Part shown: one piece after another, positions 46,203 to 53,711 of the stretch
Layout: the number at the start of each line of letters is the position of its first letter
Numbering within the stretch: the first letter of the stretch is position 1
From: Staphylococcus condimenti
GTDB taxonomy: Bacteria > Bacillota > Bacilli > Staphylococcales > Staphylococcaceae
DNA: 64,000 nucleotides
Reading direction: 5' to 3'
Assembly (NCBI RefSeq): GCF_001618885.1
Contig: NZ_CP015114.1
Location: 2,108,001-2,172,000, forward strand
Notes under the pieces: generated by a model
The model's database searches: none
Told to the model about the DNA's origin: nothing
Seen by the model: only the letters and a program-made list of their open reading frames with translations
Position numbers and translations under genes: made by a program

Positions 46203-46760
46203 TTATTTTTGAGTTGTTTGTCTGCGCGATTTAATCAACATAATCGTTGATAATACAATACCGATAATAATGGCTATGACAGCACCCTGTTCTGGATGGT
46301 CGACGTGTCCTGCTTCTGGCAAGTCAGCGTGTGATGATGTTTCGCTTTTAGATTTTGAGCTGTCATCTTTCCCTGCTTGACTTTCATGAGCTGCTGCTGA
46401 TTGTGGTGTCTCTTCTTTTTGAGTCGTTTGTTGACTGTTGTTTGACTGATCAACATTTGTTGTAGTGCTTCTTTCTGTATTTGTACCGGCTCCTGCATTA
46501 GCATTTGCAGTTCCTGTGCTATCAGATTGACGGGGTTGATCTGTAGCAGCATCAGCCATGTGAGTTGCACTTGTTGAGTTTTGATTTTCAACCTTTTCTT
46601 GAGTTGTTGTAGAAGCGGATTGCTCAACGGGCTGTTGGTTTGAGACATCATTACTTTCGGCAGCGTTCATCACTCCAGACGAATTAGTAAATAATAAACC
46701 GCTTAATGCGATTGTAGAAACATGAAGCAAGCATCTCTTTTTACTTAACTTCATTTTCAT
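46203..46760 (-). CDS. Small Ser/Thr/Gln-rich surface protein with LPEAG sorting-like signal
   Basis: 185 residues. A non-YSIRK signal peptide (basic start, hydrophobic core LLHVSTIALSGLLFTNS, cleavage near MNAAES), a low-complexity Ser/Thr/Gln/Asn region without repeats or domains, then LPEAG (about 147-151), a spacer, a membrane helix AVIAIIIGIVLSTIMLI and a basic KSRRQTTQK tail. LPXAG signals are known for a few staphylococcal sortase A substrates. The gap between LPEAG and the helix, with HVDHPEQG, resembles authentic signals. TAGGAGTG precedes ATG 46760. Function unknown. Confidence 0.7.
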   Translation of the reverse strand: MKMKLSKKRCLLHVSTIALSGLLFTNSSGVMNAAESNDVSNQQPVEQSASTTTQEKVENQNSTSATHMADAATDQPRQSDSTGTANANAGAGTNTERSTTTNVDQSNNSQQTTQKEETPQSAAAHESQAGKDDSSKSKSETSSHADLPEAGHVDHPEQGAVIAIIIGIVLSTIMLIKSRRQTTQK

Positions 46761-47396
46761 AAGAACAACACTCCTATTCCAAAATGAAAGTGTCTAATCA
46801 TCCATTGAGATTTTGTCGGTATCGATTAGCTATGTGGATGAGACAGACGACAAGATATACATATAAGAAGACATTGAAATGGACTGGAACAAAATGTATT
46901 AAAAGGAAATATGGGTTGATATTGATTAGTGTATGCAGGATATGTTCAAGGTCCAAATATAAATCATCTTTTCAATCTCTTCACTACTAGCATTACACAG
47001 CAATGTTAAGAAGTGTTTAAGCTGGGTTTAAAAAATAGAAAAGTTCGTAAATTTCAGTATATTAGAACATTTTAGCTGGTCATTTTAGGTCGAAGCCTGT
47101 AATGACAACAGGTTTACTATGTTTTCCCAACAAAAAACGCAAATTAGTTGGTTTAAACTTAATTTCGAAAGTGTTATAGTAATCAACGGAAAATAAACTG
47201 TTGGTAATTTAATGGTAAAAGTCTAAAGGGAGTCTTTAACATTAATTTGGGTTATATCATGTTTATTTTTGTAGAACAATAGTATTCGGAAACTATGGCA
47301 GATTTGCAAACTAATTGTGACAGATTTATTGCTAAATAGGCTAAATTTACAAAATAAATTTAAAATAAAAAAGTGAATTTACAGCTAATAAAAAGA
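46761..47396. other. Large intergenic region before the serine dehydratase operon
   Basis: About 640 bp without a convincing gene. An open frame at 46784-46990 is basic, Cys/Tyr-rich, lacks a ribosome site and resembles nothing. Small inverted repeats occur (CCTGT/ACAGG, 47096-47112). It may hold a long leader, a decayed gene or a small RNA; I cannot decide. Confidence 0.3.
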
Positions 47397-47414
47397 TTGT
47401 GAATTTATTCGCAA
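47397..47414 (+). promoter_or_regulatory. Rex-type redox operator
   Basis: TTGTGAATTTATTCGCAA matches the Rex consensus TTGTGAA-N4-TTCACAA at all fixed positions except one. It lies about 30 bp upstream of the candidate -35 of the pfoR-sda operon. Confidence 0.6.
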
Positions 47415-47442
47415 ATTGTCAATTAATATTTTCAGAATGCTA

Positions 47443-47472
47443 TTGAAAACGCTTTACTAATGGTTGTATTAT
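47443..47472 (+). promoter_or_regulatory. pfoR-sda promoter with an overlapping cre-like site
   Basis: TTGAAA (47443-47448), an 18-nt spacer, TATTAT (47467-47472). The cre-like TGAAAACGCTTTAC (47444-47457) fits the CcpA consensus except at the last two positions and covers the -35. Confidence 0.5.
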
Positions 47473-47521
47473 GTCGGTGGTAGGAAAATTAAATATATAA
47501 AAGGAAAAGAGGTCATTTGAC

Positions 47522-48562
47522 ATGGATATTATCTTGGGAGCAGGGACTTTATTACTTGTCCTCATTGCAATGTCTTTATTTTTAAAATTTGCTCCTTATG
47601 GTAAGAAAGGTTTGCAAGCGCTTTCGGGTGCAGCTTGTGCGACATTCTTGCCTCAAGCATTTTTAAGTTATGCAATTGGTGGGGTATTCCACATTGAATT
47701 TTTCCAGAAGATTGGTGACTTAGCAGGTAGCCTAAGCGGTATTGCCGTAGGTATTTTAACTTGCTTAAACATGGGTGTTTCACCAGTCTTTGCAGTAATT
47801 GTGGGACTTGTACTACACGATTCTAAATTATTGCCTGCATTTATTGCGGCATATCTTGTGGCTTACGTTATTAAATTTATCGAGAAAAAAGTTCCAGAAG
47901 GGCTAGACTTGATCGTAGTAATCTTGGTAGCTCCAGCATTAACTTTCGGTATTGCAGGACTAATTTCTCCTGCAGTTATGGGTGTCTTAAAACAAATCGG
48001 TGGTGCGATTACAGCAGTTGGAGACAATAACCCATATGCCTTAGCAGTTATTTTAGGATTGATCATTCCAGTGGTAGGTATGACTCCTTTAAGTTCAATG
48101 GTATTAACAAGCTTATTAGGTTTAACTGGAGTTCCGATGGCAATCGGTGCATTAACTTGTACAGGTGCTTCATTCGCAAACTTCATGTTATTCAGAGGCT
48201 TGAAAATCGGCAATCTTGGTAAAGCATTTGCCGTTGCAATTGAACCACTTACTCAAATTGACACTATCGCCAAATATCCAATACAACTTTATGGTGCAAA
48301 TGCGATTATAGGTGTATTCAACGCTATTATCGTTACTGCAATTGGTTTAGTAATCAACGTAACGGGTATGGCTACACCAATAGCTGGTGCAGTAGTTTTA
48401 TTCGGTTTCAATAAACCAGTTCCTAGTATTATCGGTATCGTAGCTGTAGCAATCACAAGTATTATACTTGGTTGGATTTTGGCTAAATTAATCAATAAAA
48501 TCAACTTCAATAAACTTAGTGAAAAATTACCAAGCCGTAAAACAACAACTCAAGCAAACTAA
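47522..48562 (+). CDS. PfoR-like membrane protein of the serine dehydratase operon
   Basis: 346 residues with about nine to ten hydrophobic segments, Gly/Ala-rich (FGIAGLISPAVMGVL, VVGMTPLSSMVL, LTCTGASFANFML). It belongs to the PTS_EIIC_2/PfoR family named after a Clostridium perfringolysin regulator, but the sequence is that of a transporter. The gene directly precedes sdaAB-sdaAA, an order also known from S. aureus, so serine (or a related amino acid) uptake is the likely role. ATG follows AAGGAAAAGAGG. No EIIA/EIIB partner is present. Confidence 0.8.
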   Translation: MDIILGAGTLLLVLIAMSLFLKFAPYGKKGLQALSGAACATFLPQAFLSYAIGGVFHIEFFQKIGDLAGSLSGIAVGILTCLNMGVSPVFAVIVGLVLHDSKLLPAFIAAYLVAYVIKFIEKKVPEGLDLIVVILVAPALTFGIAGLISPAVMGVLKQIGGAITAVGDNNPYALAVILGLIIPVVGMTPLSSMVLTSLLGLTGVPMAIGALTCTGASFANFMLFRGLKIGNLGKAFAVAIEPLTQIDTIAKYPIQLYGANAIIGVFNAIIVTAIGLVINVTGMATPIAGAVVLFGFNKPVPSIIGIVAVAITSIILGWILAKLINKINFNKLSEKLPSRKTTTQAN

Positions 48563-48609
48563 TTAATAAATCGTTTCTTAACAAAAAGATAAGGAGATGA
48601 CTTTACGCT

Positions 48610-49287
48610 ATGGCAAGAAAAAAGGATTTCCAGAGCGCATTTGATATCATCGGACCTGTAATGATGGGGCCTTCAAGTTCACACACAGCAGGTGCAGTTA
48701 AAATTGGTAATGCAGGGAGAACAGTACTGCAAGGAACACCAGAAAATATTGAAATTCATTACTATGAATCTTTCGCAAAAACACATTTAGGTCACGGTAC
48801 TGATGTGGCTATTATCGGTGGATTATTAGGCTATAGTACGTTTGATGAACGTATCAAAAATTCAGTTGAAATTGCGAAAAATGAAGGTATTAAAATTAAA
48901 TTCATTGAAGAATCTGGCAAAAGCTTAGGAGAGCATCCTAACTGTGCATTAATTAAAGCAGACAGTGGCGATCGTCATATTGAAGTCAACGGTATTTCAA
49001 TTGGCGGCGGAACAATTAAAATCAAAAGCATTAATGTTAATGGTCAATGTATTTTAATGAACCATGGACTTCCAATCTTAGAAGTAGATGGACCTACAGA
49101 TAATGCTACAATCAATCATTTGATTAATGATTTGATTGAAAACGGAGTAGATATCAACGAAGAAATTAAAACAATCAACCAAGAAGGCTGCTTAATGGCA
49201 ATGCACTTAAACAAAGCACTTTCAGAAGATACGTTAGATAAAATGAGAGAGAAATATAGCGACTTAAACTTTGCATATATTAAATAA
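48610..49287 (+). CDS. sdaAB: L-serine dehydratase, iron-sulfur-dependent, beta subunit
   Basis: 225 residues. It contains the family's GPVMMGPSSSHTAGAVKIGN (about 14-33) and a C-terminal ACT-like region (ILMNHGLPILEVDGPTDNATINHL). With SdaAA it deaminates serine to pyruvate and ammonia. The AGGAG lies 13 nt before ATG, longer than ideal. It is separated from sdaAA by 13 bp. Confidence 0.94.
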   Translation: MARKKDFQSAFDIIGPVMMGPSSSHTAGAVKIGNAGRTVLQGTPENIEIHYYESFAKTHLGHGTDVAIIGGLLGYSTFDERIKNSVEIAKNEGIKIKFIEESGKSLGEHPNCALIKADSGDRHIEVNGISIGGGTIKIKSINVNGQCILMNHGLPILEVDGPTDNATINHLINDLIENGVDINEEIKTINQEGCLMAMHLNKALSEDTLDKMREKYSDLNFAYIK

Positions 49288-49300
49288 AGAGGTGTAATGT

Positions 49301-50191
49301 ATGTTTGATACTATTAAAGAAATCATTGATTACTCGAACGAACATGATATGAGTTTCGCAGAAATTATGATTCAAGATGAGATGGAACGTAGCGGACAAT
49401 CGAGAGAAGAAGTTCGTGAACAAATGAAACAAAACTTAGAAGTAATGCGCGACGCAGTTAAAAAAGGGACAACTGGCGAAGGCGTTAAAAGTGTAACAGG
49501 GTATACTGGTCAAGATGCTATTAAAATTAAAAATTATAATGAAAATAATCATTCACTCTCAGGTAACGAAATGATGCAAGCGGTTATGGGCGCAGTTGCA
49601 ACTAACGAAGTGAATGCAGCTATGGGTATCATTTGTGCGACACCAACAGCTGGTTCTTCAGGTACAATTCCAGGAACATTATTTAAATTAGAAGCAACTC
49701 ATGGACTTACAGAAGATCAAATGATTGACTTCTTATTCTCAGCATCAATTTGCGGCCGTGTTGTTGCAAACAATGCAAGTGTTGCTGGCGCAACAGGTGG
49801 CTGTCAAGCAGAAGTTGGTTCAGCATCAGCTATCGCAGCAGCATCAGCTGTTCAAATTTTCGGAGGTTCACCAGAAGCTTCAGGTCACGCATTAGCAATT
49901 TCATTAAGTAACTTGTTAGGTCTTGTTTGTGACCCGGTTGCTGGTTTAGTTGAAATTCCATGTGTAATGCGTAATGCAATCGGTTCAGGAAATGCTTTGA
50001 TTTCTGCTGACTTAGCATTAGCTGGCGTAGAAAGCAGAATTCCTGTTGATGAAGTTATCGAAGCAATGGGCAAAATTGGTCGTAACTTACCAGCAGAATT
50101 ACGTGAAACTGGTCTTGGTGGTTTAGCAGGTACACCAACAGGTGAAGCAATCAAACGTAAAATCTTCGGTGATTCTGAAGTTAAATCATAA
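49301..50191 (+). CDS. sdaAA: L-serine dehydratase, iron-sulfur-dependent, alpha subunit
   Basis: 296 residues. Cysteines that can ligate the 4Fe-4S cluster lie in ICATPTAGSSG, SICGRV, GGCQAEVGSA and GLVCDPVAG, the normal set for the alpha subunit. It ends the pfoR-sdaAB-sdaAA operon. Pyruvate produced here would feed the same node as CidC. GAGGTG precedes ATG by 6-7 nt. Confidence 0.95.
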   Translation: MFDTIKEIIDYSNEHDMSFAEIMIQDEMERSGQSREEVREQMKQNLEVMRDAVKKGTTGEGVKSVTGYTGQDAIKIKNYNENNHSLSGNEMMQAVMGAVATNEVNAAMGIICATPTAGSSGTIPGTLFKLEATHGLTEDQMIDFLFSASICGRVVANNASVAGATGGCQAEVGSASAIAAASAVQIFGGSPEASGHALAISLSNLLGLVCDPVAGLVEIPCVMRNAIGSGNALISADLALAGVESRIPVDEVIEAMGKIGRNLPAELRETGLGGLAGTPTGEAIKRKIFGDSEVKS

Positions 50192-50221
50192 AATTAGCAT
50201 TAATTGAATAGTGAATTAATC

Positions 50222-50255
50222 TAAAACACACAGTTATCTGACTGTGTGTTTTTTT
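50222..50255 (+). terminator. Terminator of the serine dehydratase operon
   Basis: AAAACACACAGT (50223-50234) pairs with ACTGTGTGTTTT (50241-50252) over TATCTG, followed by a T tract. Confidence 0.92.
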
Positions 50256-50318
50256 GTTGTTTTCAGAAGTATAAAAATGGCGAAGATTTAGAAATATTCA
50301 AATTGTGAGAAAATTATA

Positions 50319-50347
50319 TTGAAAATTGTGACAATTATGGGTAAACT
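50319..50347 (+). promoter_or_regulatory. Promoter of the 58-residue membrane protein gene
   Basis: TTGAAA (50319-50324), a 17-nt spacer, TAAACT (50342-50347). The palindrome AATTGTGACAATT (50324-50336) sits in the spacer and could be an operator. Confidence 0.5.
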
Positions 50348-50369
50348 AGTCAAAAGGGGTTGATGGGAT

Positions 50370-50546
50370 ATGGTACTAAGATTAGTTATAATTTTAATCG
50401 CTTTTGTAGCCAATACTACACTTACTTACTATTTGATAGATTTCGGGGAAGTATTACAAAACTTTTTAAAATCAATGTCAATCAGTATGATGCTCGTCTT
50501 CATTTTCTATTATGCTAAGTTAGTGATTGAATCAAAAAGGGAATAA
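50370..50546 (+). CDS. Two-helix small membrane protein, unknown function
   Basis: 58 residues, starting MVLRLVIILIAFVANTTL. Two hydrophobic helices (about 4-24 and 36-50) with a short loop and a basic end, KLVIESKRE. AAGGGG at 50354-50359 gives a good ribosome site, and promoter and terminator flank the gene, so it looks real though short. It resembles no family I recognise. Confidence 0.65.
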   Translation: MVLRLVIILIAFVANTTLTYYLIDFGEVLQNFLKSMSISMMLVFIFYYAKLVIESKRE

Positions 50547-50557
50547 CAGAATATAAA

Positions 50558-50598
50558 TTAAAATGAGATAGCTTGGGGAAGCCATCTCATTTTCTTTT
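50558..50598 (+). terminator. Terminator of the small membrane protein gene
   Basis: AAAATGAGATAGCTT (50560-50574) pairs with AAGCCATCTCATTTT (50579-50593), one mismatch, GGGG loop. Confidence 0.8.
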
Positions 50599-50628
50599 GC
50601 ATAAAAAGAAAAGAAAGGATGAATTGAC

Positions 50629-51165
50629 ATGTCAACTTTAGTAATTATCGCACATCCTGGAATTCAATCAGCTAATATTAATGAATCTTGGAAAGAAACA
50701 ATTGAAAATCGTTTTGAACTTGCAACAACTCATGATTTATATGAGTTATATCCCGATGGAAACATTAATGTAGAAAAAGAACAAAAACTTGTAGAACAAC
50801 ATGACCATATTGTCTTTCAATACCCAATGTATTGGATGAATTATCCTCCTTTACTACAAAAATGGTTTGATGAAGTCTATACAAATGGTTGGGCATTTAA
50901 AGGCGGAAGTGCTTTAAAAGATAAACATTTTGGTTTAGCAATTTCATGCGGACAGCCAAAAGACCATTATGCTCATACAGGATCCATTGGTTACACGATA
51001 GAAGAAGTTGTGACGCCGTTAAAAGCTGTGATTAACTTAGTAGGCGGACATTATTTTGGCTTACATGCTATATATGATACTGATAGTATCGGCAACTTTG
51101 CTGATATTGCAGAAAATGCAGACCGATACATTGCGTTTCTAGAAAAACTCGAAAAACAACAATAG
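50629..51165 (+). CDS. NAD(P)H-dependent flavodoxin-fold oxidoreductase (KefF/YwrO type)
   Basis: 178 residues. The FMN-binding pattern appears in VIIAHPGIQSANINESW, QYPMYWMNYPPLLQKWFDEVY (about 64-84) and GHYFGLHAIYD. Family members reduce quinones or serve as potassium-efflux regulators. AGAAAGGATG precedes ATG. It is monocistronic, upstream of the transposon-bearing region. In vivo substrate unknown. Confidence 0.85.
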   Translation: MSTLVIIAHPGIQSANINESWKETIENRFELATTHDLYELYPDGNINVEKEQKLVEQHDHIVFQYPMYWMNYPPLLQKWFDEVYTNGWAFKGGSALKDKHFGLAISCGQPKDHYAHTGSIGYTIEEVVTPLKAVINLVGGHYFGLHAIYDTDSIGNFADIAENADRYIAFLEKLEKQQ

Positions 51166-51325
51166 TATAAAAGTGATTAAAATAAACCGCTTCCCTTTCA
51201 ACTGTATCTTCTCTATTCTATACTGATATTATCAATTAAATGAGGAGGAGCAATACTGTTACTAAAAATATAAGCAAACGATTATAAGCATATCCAAACA
51301 TATTTATCATTCAAATGAGGTGACA
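51166..51325 (+). other. Intergenic segment before the small ORF
   Basis: AT-rich sequence with an unused GAGGAGGAG (51242-51250) followed by no credible start. It may contain the left flank of the transposon. Confidence 0.3.
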
Positions 51326-51493
51326 ATGATGTATAAGACTAAAGAAATAATTGGAAAATTAAGCAGTGCTGTTTCCAATCCATCTAATCATAAATATGCA
51401 GCATACAGTCTGGCTGCGAATCCATCGCAACCTAATGCATTACAAAATCAATTTGAAATTTTAACACATCACAACAACTATCCATACTTTTAG
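51326..51493 (+). CDS. 55-residue ORF of unknown function abutting the TnpB element
   Basis: A well-placed GAGGTG (51317-51322) precedes ATG 51326. The product is polar, Asn/Ser/Gln-rich and ends NNYPYF. It has no membrane helix and no recognised motif. It stops about 20 bp before the hairpin preceding tnpB, so it may be a truncated gene cut by the insertion, or a complete small gene. Confidence 0.4.
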   Translation: MMYKTKEIIGKLSSAVSNPSNHKYAAYSLAANPSQPNALQNQFEILTHHNNYPYF

Positions 51494-51509
51494 CGACTGT
51501 ATCTATGGT

Positions 51510-51540
51510 TTTTGCCGATTGAAAAAAGAGGGCGGCAAAA
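51510..51540 (+). promoter_or_regulatory. Hairpin covering the tnpB ribosome binding site
   Basis: TTTTGCCG (51510-51517) is complementary to CGGCAAAA (51533-51540). AGAGGG lies in the loop next to the right arm and the ATG follows at 51542, so the stem could limit translation. Confidence 0.5.
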
Positions 51541-51541
51541 T

Positions 51542-52651
51542 ATGCTGAGAGCTTTTAGAACCGAAATCAACCCTTCTTTTGAACAACGACTAACCATCAA
51601 CCAAACTATCGGCACATGCCGTTGGATTTACAACAAATTCATTGAAATCAATCAATATCTATATAAAAAAGAAAAATCGTATATGGATGGTTATACATTC
51701 AGCAAATGGATAAACAATGAATACCTACCCAGTAACCCTGATAAACATTGGATTAAACAAAGTGCTAGCAAAGCCGTCAAACAATCTATTATGAATGCAC
51801 ATCGTGCTTATCAGACATTTTTCAAAAAACAAAAAGGTTATCCGAAGTTTAAAAAGAAATCAGGCATTGGAAGCTATTATTTGATCGGTACCATCCATGT
51901 ACAACGACATCGCATCCGATTACCGAAGCTGGGATGGATTAAATTAAAAGAAAAAGGTTACATCCCAACAAATAATATAAGATCGGCAACTGTTATCAGA
52001 GAATTCGATCGTTATTATGTATCTGTACTGATTGACTGTGAACAACCCCTCCGCTTTAAACCGAAGCAAACAGACGGAATCGGTATCGATTTGGGATTAA
52101 AAGAAGCTGTATTCACACCCTCCGGTGTGAAAATCAGAAACTTCAAAACGAATCAAAGTATTGTCAAACTTGATAAATCTTTGAAACGACACCAGCGAAA
52201 ATTATCCAGAAAGAAAAAAGGTTCTCATAACTGGTATAAACAATTATTGAAAGTACAAAGATTATACCGACGTATTAAAAACATTAAAAGAAATATCAAA
52301 CGCAAAGGCATACTCTCTATTGTCCGCACAAATCCGCAATTTATTACGATTGAAAATTTAAACATCAAAGGCATGATGAGAAACAAAAGATTGGCCAATA
52401 GTTTTCAACAGATCGGACTAGGTAACATTGTTGAGTGTTTTAAAATCAAATGTCAAGATTATGGTATTGAATTACGCCAAGTCGATAGATTTTATCCATC
52501 CAGTCAAATATGTTCTGACTGCGGTCACAGACAACCCATGCCTTTGAATCAAAGAACGTATCATTGTCATCATTGCGGAATGATTAAGGACAGAGATATC
52601 AATGCCAGTATTAATTTGAAACAAGCGACAGATTACACCGTGATAGTGTAA
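51542..52651 (+). CDS. tnpB: RNA-guided endonuclease TnpB (IS200/IS605 OrfB)
   Basis: 369 residues, a normal TnpB length. The N-terminus MLRAFRTEINPSFEQ is the family's helix-turn-helix start. The RuvC catalytic residues are all present: Asp183 (GIGIDLGLKEA), Glu271 (ITIENLNIKGM) and Asp352 (KDRDINAS). The zinc finger has Cys324, Cys327, Cys342 and Cys345. TnpB cuts DNA guided by an RNA made from the element's right end and helps retain the transposon. Basic stretches (RRIKNIKRNIKRKG) suit RNA binding. An in-frame TTG at 51512 is rejected, since the ribosome site is downstream of it. Confidence 0.9.
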   Translation: MLRAFRTEINPSFEQRLTINQTIGTCRWIYNKFIEINQYLYKKEKSYMDGYTFSKWINNEYLPSNPDKHWIKQSASKAVKQSIMNAHRAYQTFFKKQKGYPKFKKKSGIGSYYLIGTIHVQRHRIRLPKLGWIKLKEKGYIPTNNIRSATVIREFDRYYVSVLIDCEQPLRFKPKQTDGIGIDLGLKEAVFTPSGVKIRNFKTNQSIVKLDKSLKRHQRKLSRKKKGSHNWYKQLLKVQRLYRRIKNIKRNIKRKGILSIVRTNPQFITIENLNIKGMMRNKRLANSFQQIGLGNIVECFKIKCQDYGIELRQVDRFYPSSQICSDCGHRQPMPLNQRTYHCHHCGMIKDRDINASINLKQATDYTVIV

Positions 52652-52812
52652 TAAAAATAAAGAAAGGAAAACTGCTAAAAGGTTATCACACAATTTAAAT
52701 GTATTGATAAAGTTTCAAACTACGGTGGGCTACATCGGAAGTAACGCTCTGGGAGAGGTTCATAGACCTGATTTCAAATGAAATCAACCTCGATGAAAAG
52801 AGAAATTCTCTA
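52652..52812 (+). ncRNA. Probable omega RNA / right end of the TnpB element
   Basis: Directly after tnpB lies a structured stretch with GATTTC/GAAATC and AGAGA/TCTCT stems and a G-rich core (GGTGGGCTACATCGG), as expected for the scaffold of a TnpB guide RNA. If so, the guide would begin at the right end near 52800. The exact end is unknown. Confidence 0.4.
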
Positions 52813-52848
52813 ATGACATTTGAATATGTTTTTAGTAGCAGAGATTTA

Positions 52849-53520
52849 ATGGATAATAAAGAAATGCGCCAAGTCATCATAGATGCATTTAATTTCAGAC
52901 ATGCAACAAAACGATTCAACCCTGATAAAAAAGTAAGTGACGCTGACTTTCAAACAATATTAGAAGCAGGTCGCTTATCACCAAGTTCAATTGGTTCAGA
53001 GCCATGGCGTTTTGTGGTTGTACAAAATGAAGAAATGCGAGAAAAATTAAAAGAAGTAGCACCAGGTGCACAAGGCCAATTAGAAACAGCAAGCTACTTT
53101 GTTATTATTTTGGCACGTAAAAATCTCAAAGCAGATTCTGATCACTTCAGACATATGTTAAAAGACATTCAAAAAGTACCTGAAGAAAAAATAGAAGGTA
53201 TGGTCAAAGGATTTACATCATTCCAAAATGACAACTTAAACTTATATGAAAGCGAACGTTCGTTGTGGGATTGGGCAAGTAAACAAACTTATATTGCTCT
53301 TGGCAATATGATGACAGCAGCGGCATTGTTAGGCGTTGATTCTTGTCCGATGGAAGGTCTTAAAATGAAAGAAATGACAAAATTACTTAATGATGAAGGT
53401 ATTATGAATTCAGATTATTTCTTGCCTTCAGTAATGGTTGCATTTGGTTATCGTGCAGAAGATCCAAAACGTGGAAAAACACGCCAATTACAAGAAGATG
53501 TAGTCGAATGGATTATGTAA
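52849..53520 (+). CDS. Nitroreductase-family NAD(P)H:flavin oxidoreductase
   Basis: 223 residues. The FMN-binding nitroreductase fold shows FNFRHATKRFNPDKKVS, RLSPSSIGSEPWRF (about 38-51), ALGNMMTAAALLGVDSCPMEG (about 150-170) and a C-terminal FGYRAEDPKRGKTRQ. It reduces nitro compounds, quinones or flavins with NAD(P)H. I chose ATG 52849 because related staphylococcal enzymes begin a few residues before IxDAFxFRHATK. No clear ribosome site precedes it or the in-frame ATG 52813; the transposon may have removed the native leader. Confidence 0.88.
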   Translation: MDNKEMRQVIIDAFNFRHATKRFNPDKKVSDADFQTILEAGRLSPSSIGSEPWRFVVVQNEEMREKLKEVAPGAQGQLETASYFVIILARKNLKADSDHFRHMLKDIQKVPEEKIEGMVKGFTSFQNDNLNLYESERSLWDWASKQTYIALGNMMTAAALLGVDSCPMEGLKMKEMTKLLNDEGIMNSDYFLPSVMVAFGYRAEDPKRGKTRQLQEDVVEWIM

Positions 53521-53544
53521 ATTTATAAATAACAACTTTTTAAC

Positions 53545-53589
53545 AGAAGCTCTTTTAGTGATAATTGCTATTGAAGAGCTTCTTTTTTT
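53545..53589 (+). terminator. Terminator of the nitroreductase gene
   Basis: AGAAGCTCTT (53545-53554) pairs with AAGAGCTTCT (53574-53583), followed by T7. Confidence 0.85.
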
Positions 53590-53711
53590 ACGAGATAATT
53601 GTCTGAATTTTGTGTTTCCTGGAATAGAATGAATGCTATAATTAAGGCCGTAACCTTTATTCAAAAATAGAACGAAAAGTGAGGGAATACATAATAAGGA
53701 AGTGTTGAAAG

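Larger units (their letters stand above)
51494..52812 (+). mobile_element. Solitary TnpB element of the IS200/IS605 superfamily
   Basis: An intact tnpB preceded by a hairpin and followed by a structured 150-bp tail, the layout of TnpB-only elements. No tnpA transposase is present, so movement would require one in trans. Boundaries are approximate because I could not compare with an empty site. The right end lies just before the nitroreductase gene. Confidence 0.6.

Noticed and set aside
46784-46990. 68-residue plus-strand ORF in the large intergenic region
   Set aside because: No ribosome site, odd composition rich in Cys, Tyr and basic residues, and no resemblance to a protein family.
46761-47521. 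Riboswitch in the leader of the serine dehydratase operon
   Set aside because: Only small scattered stems were found; no recognisable riboswitch core.
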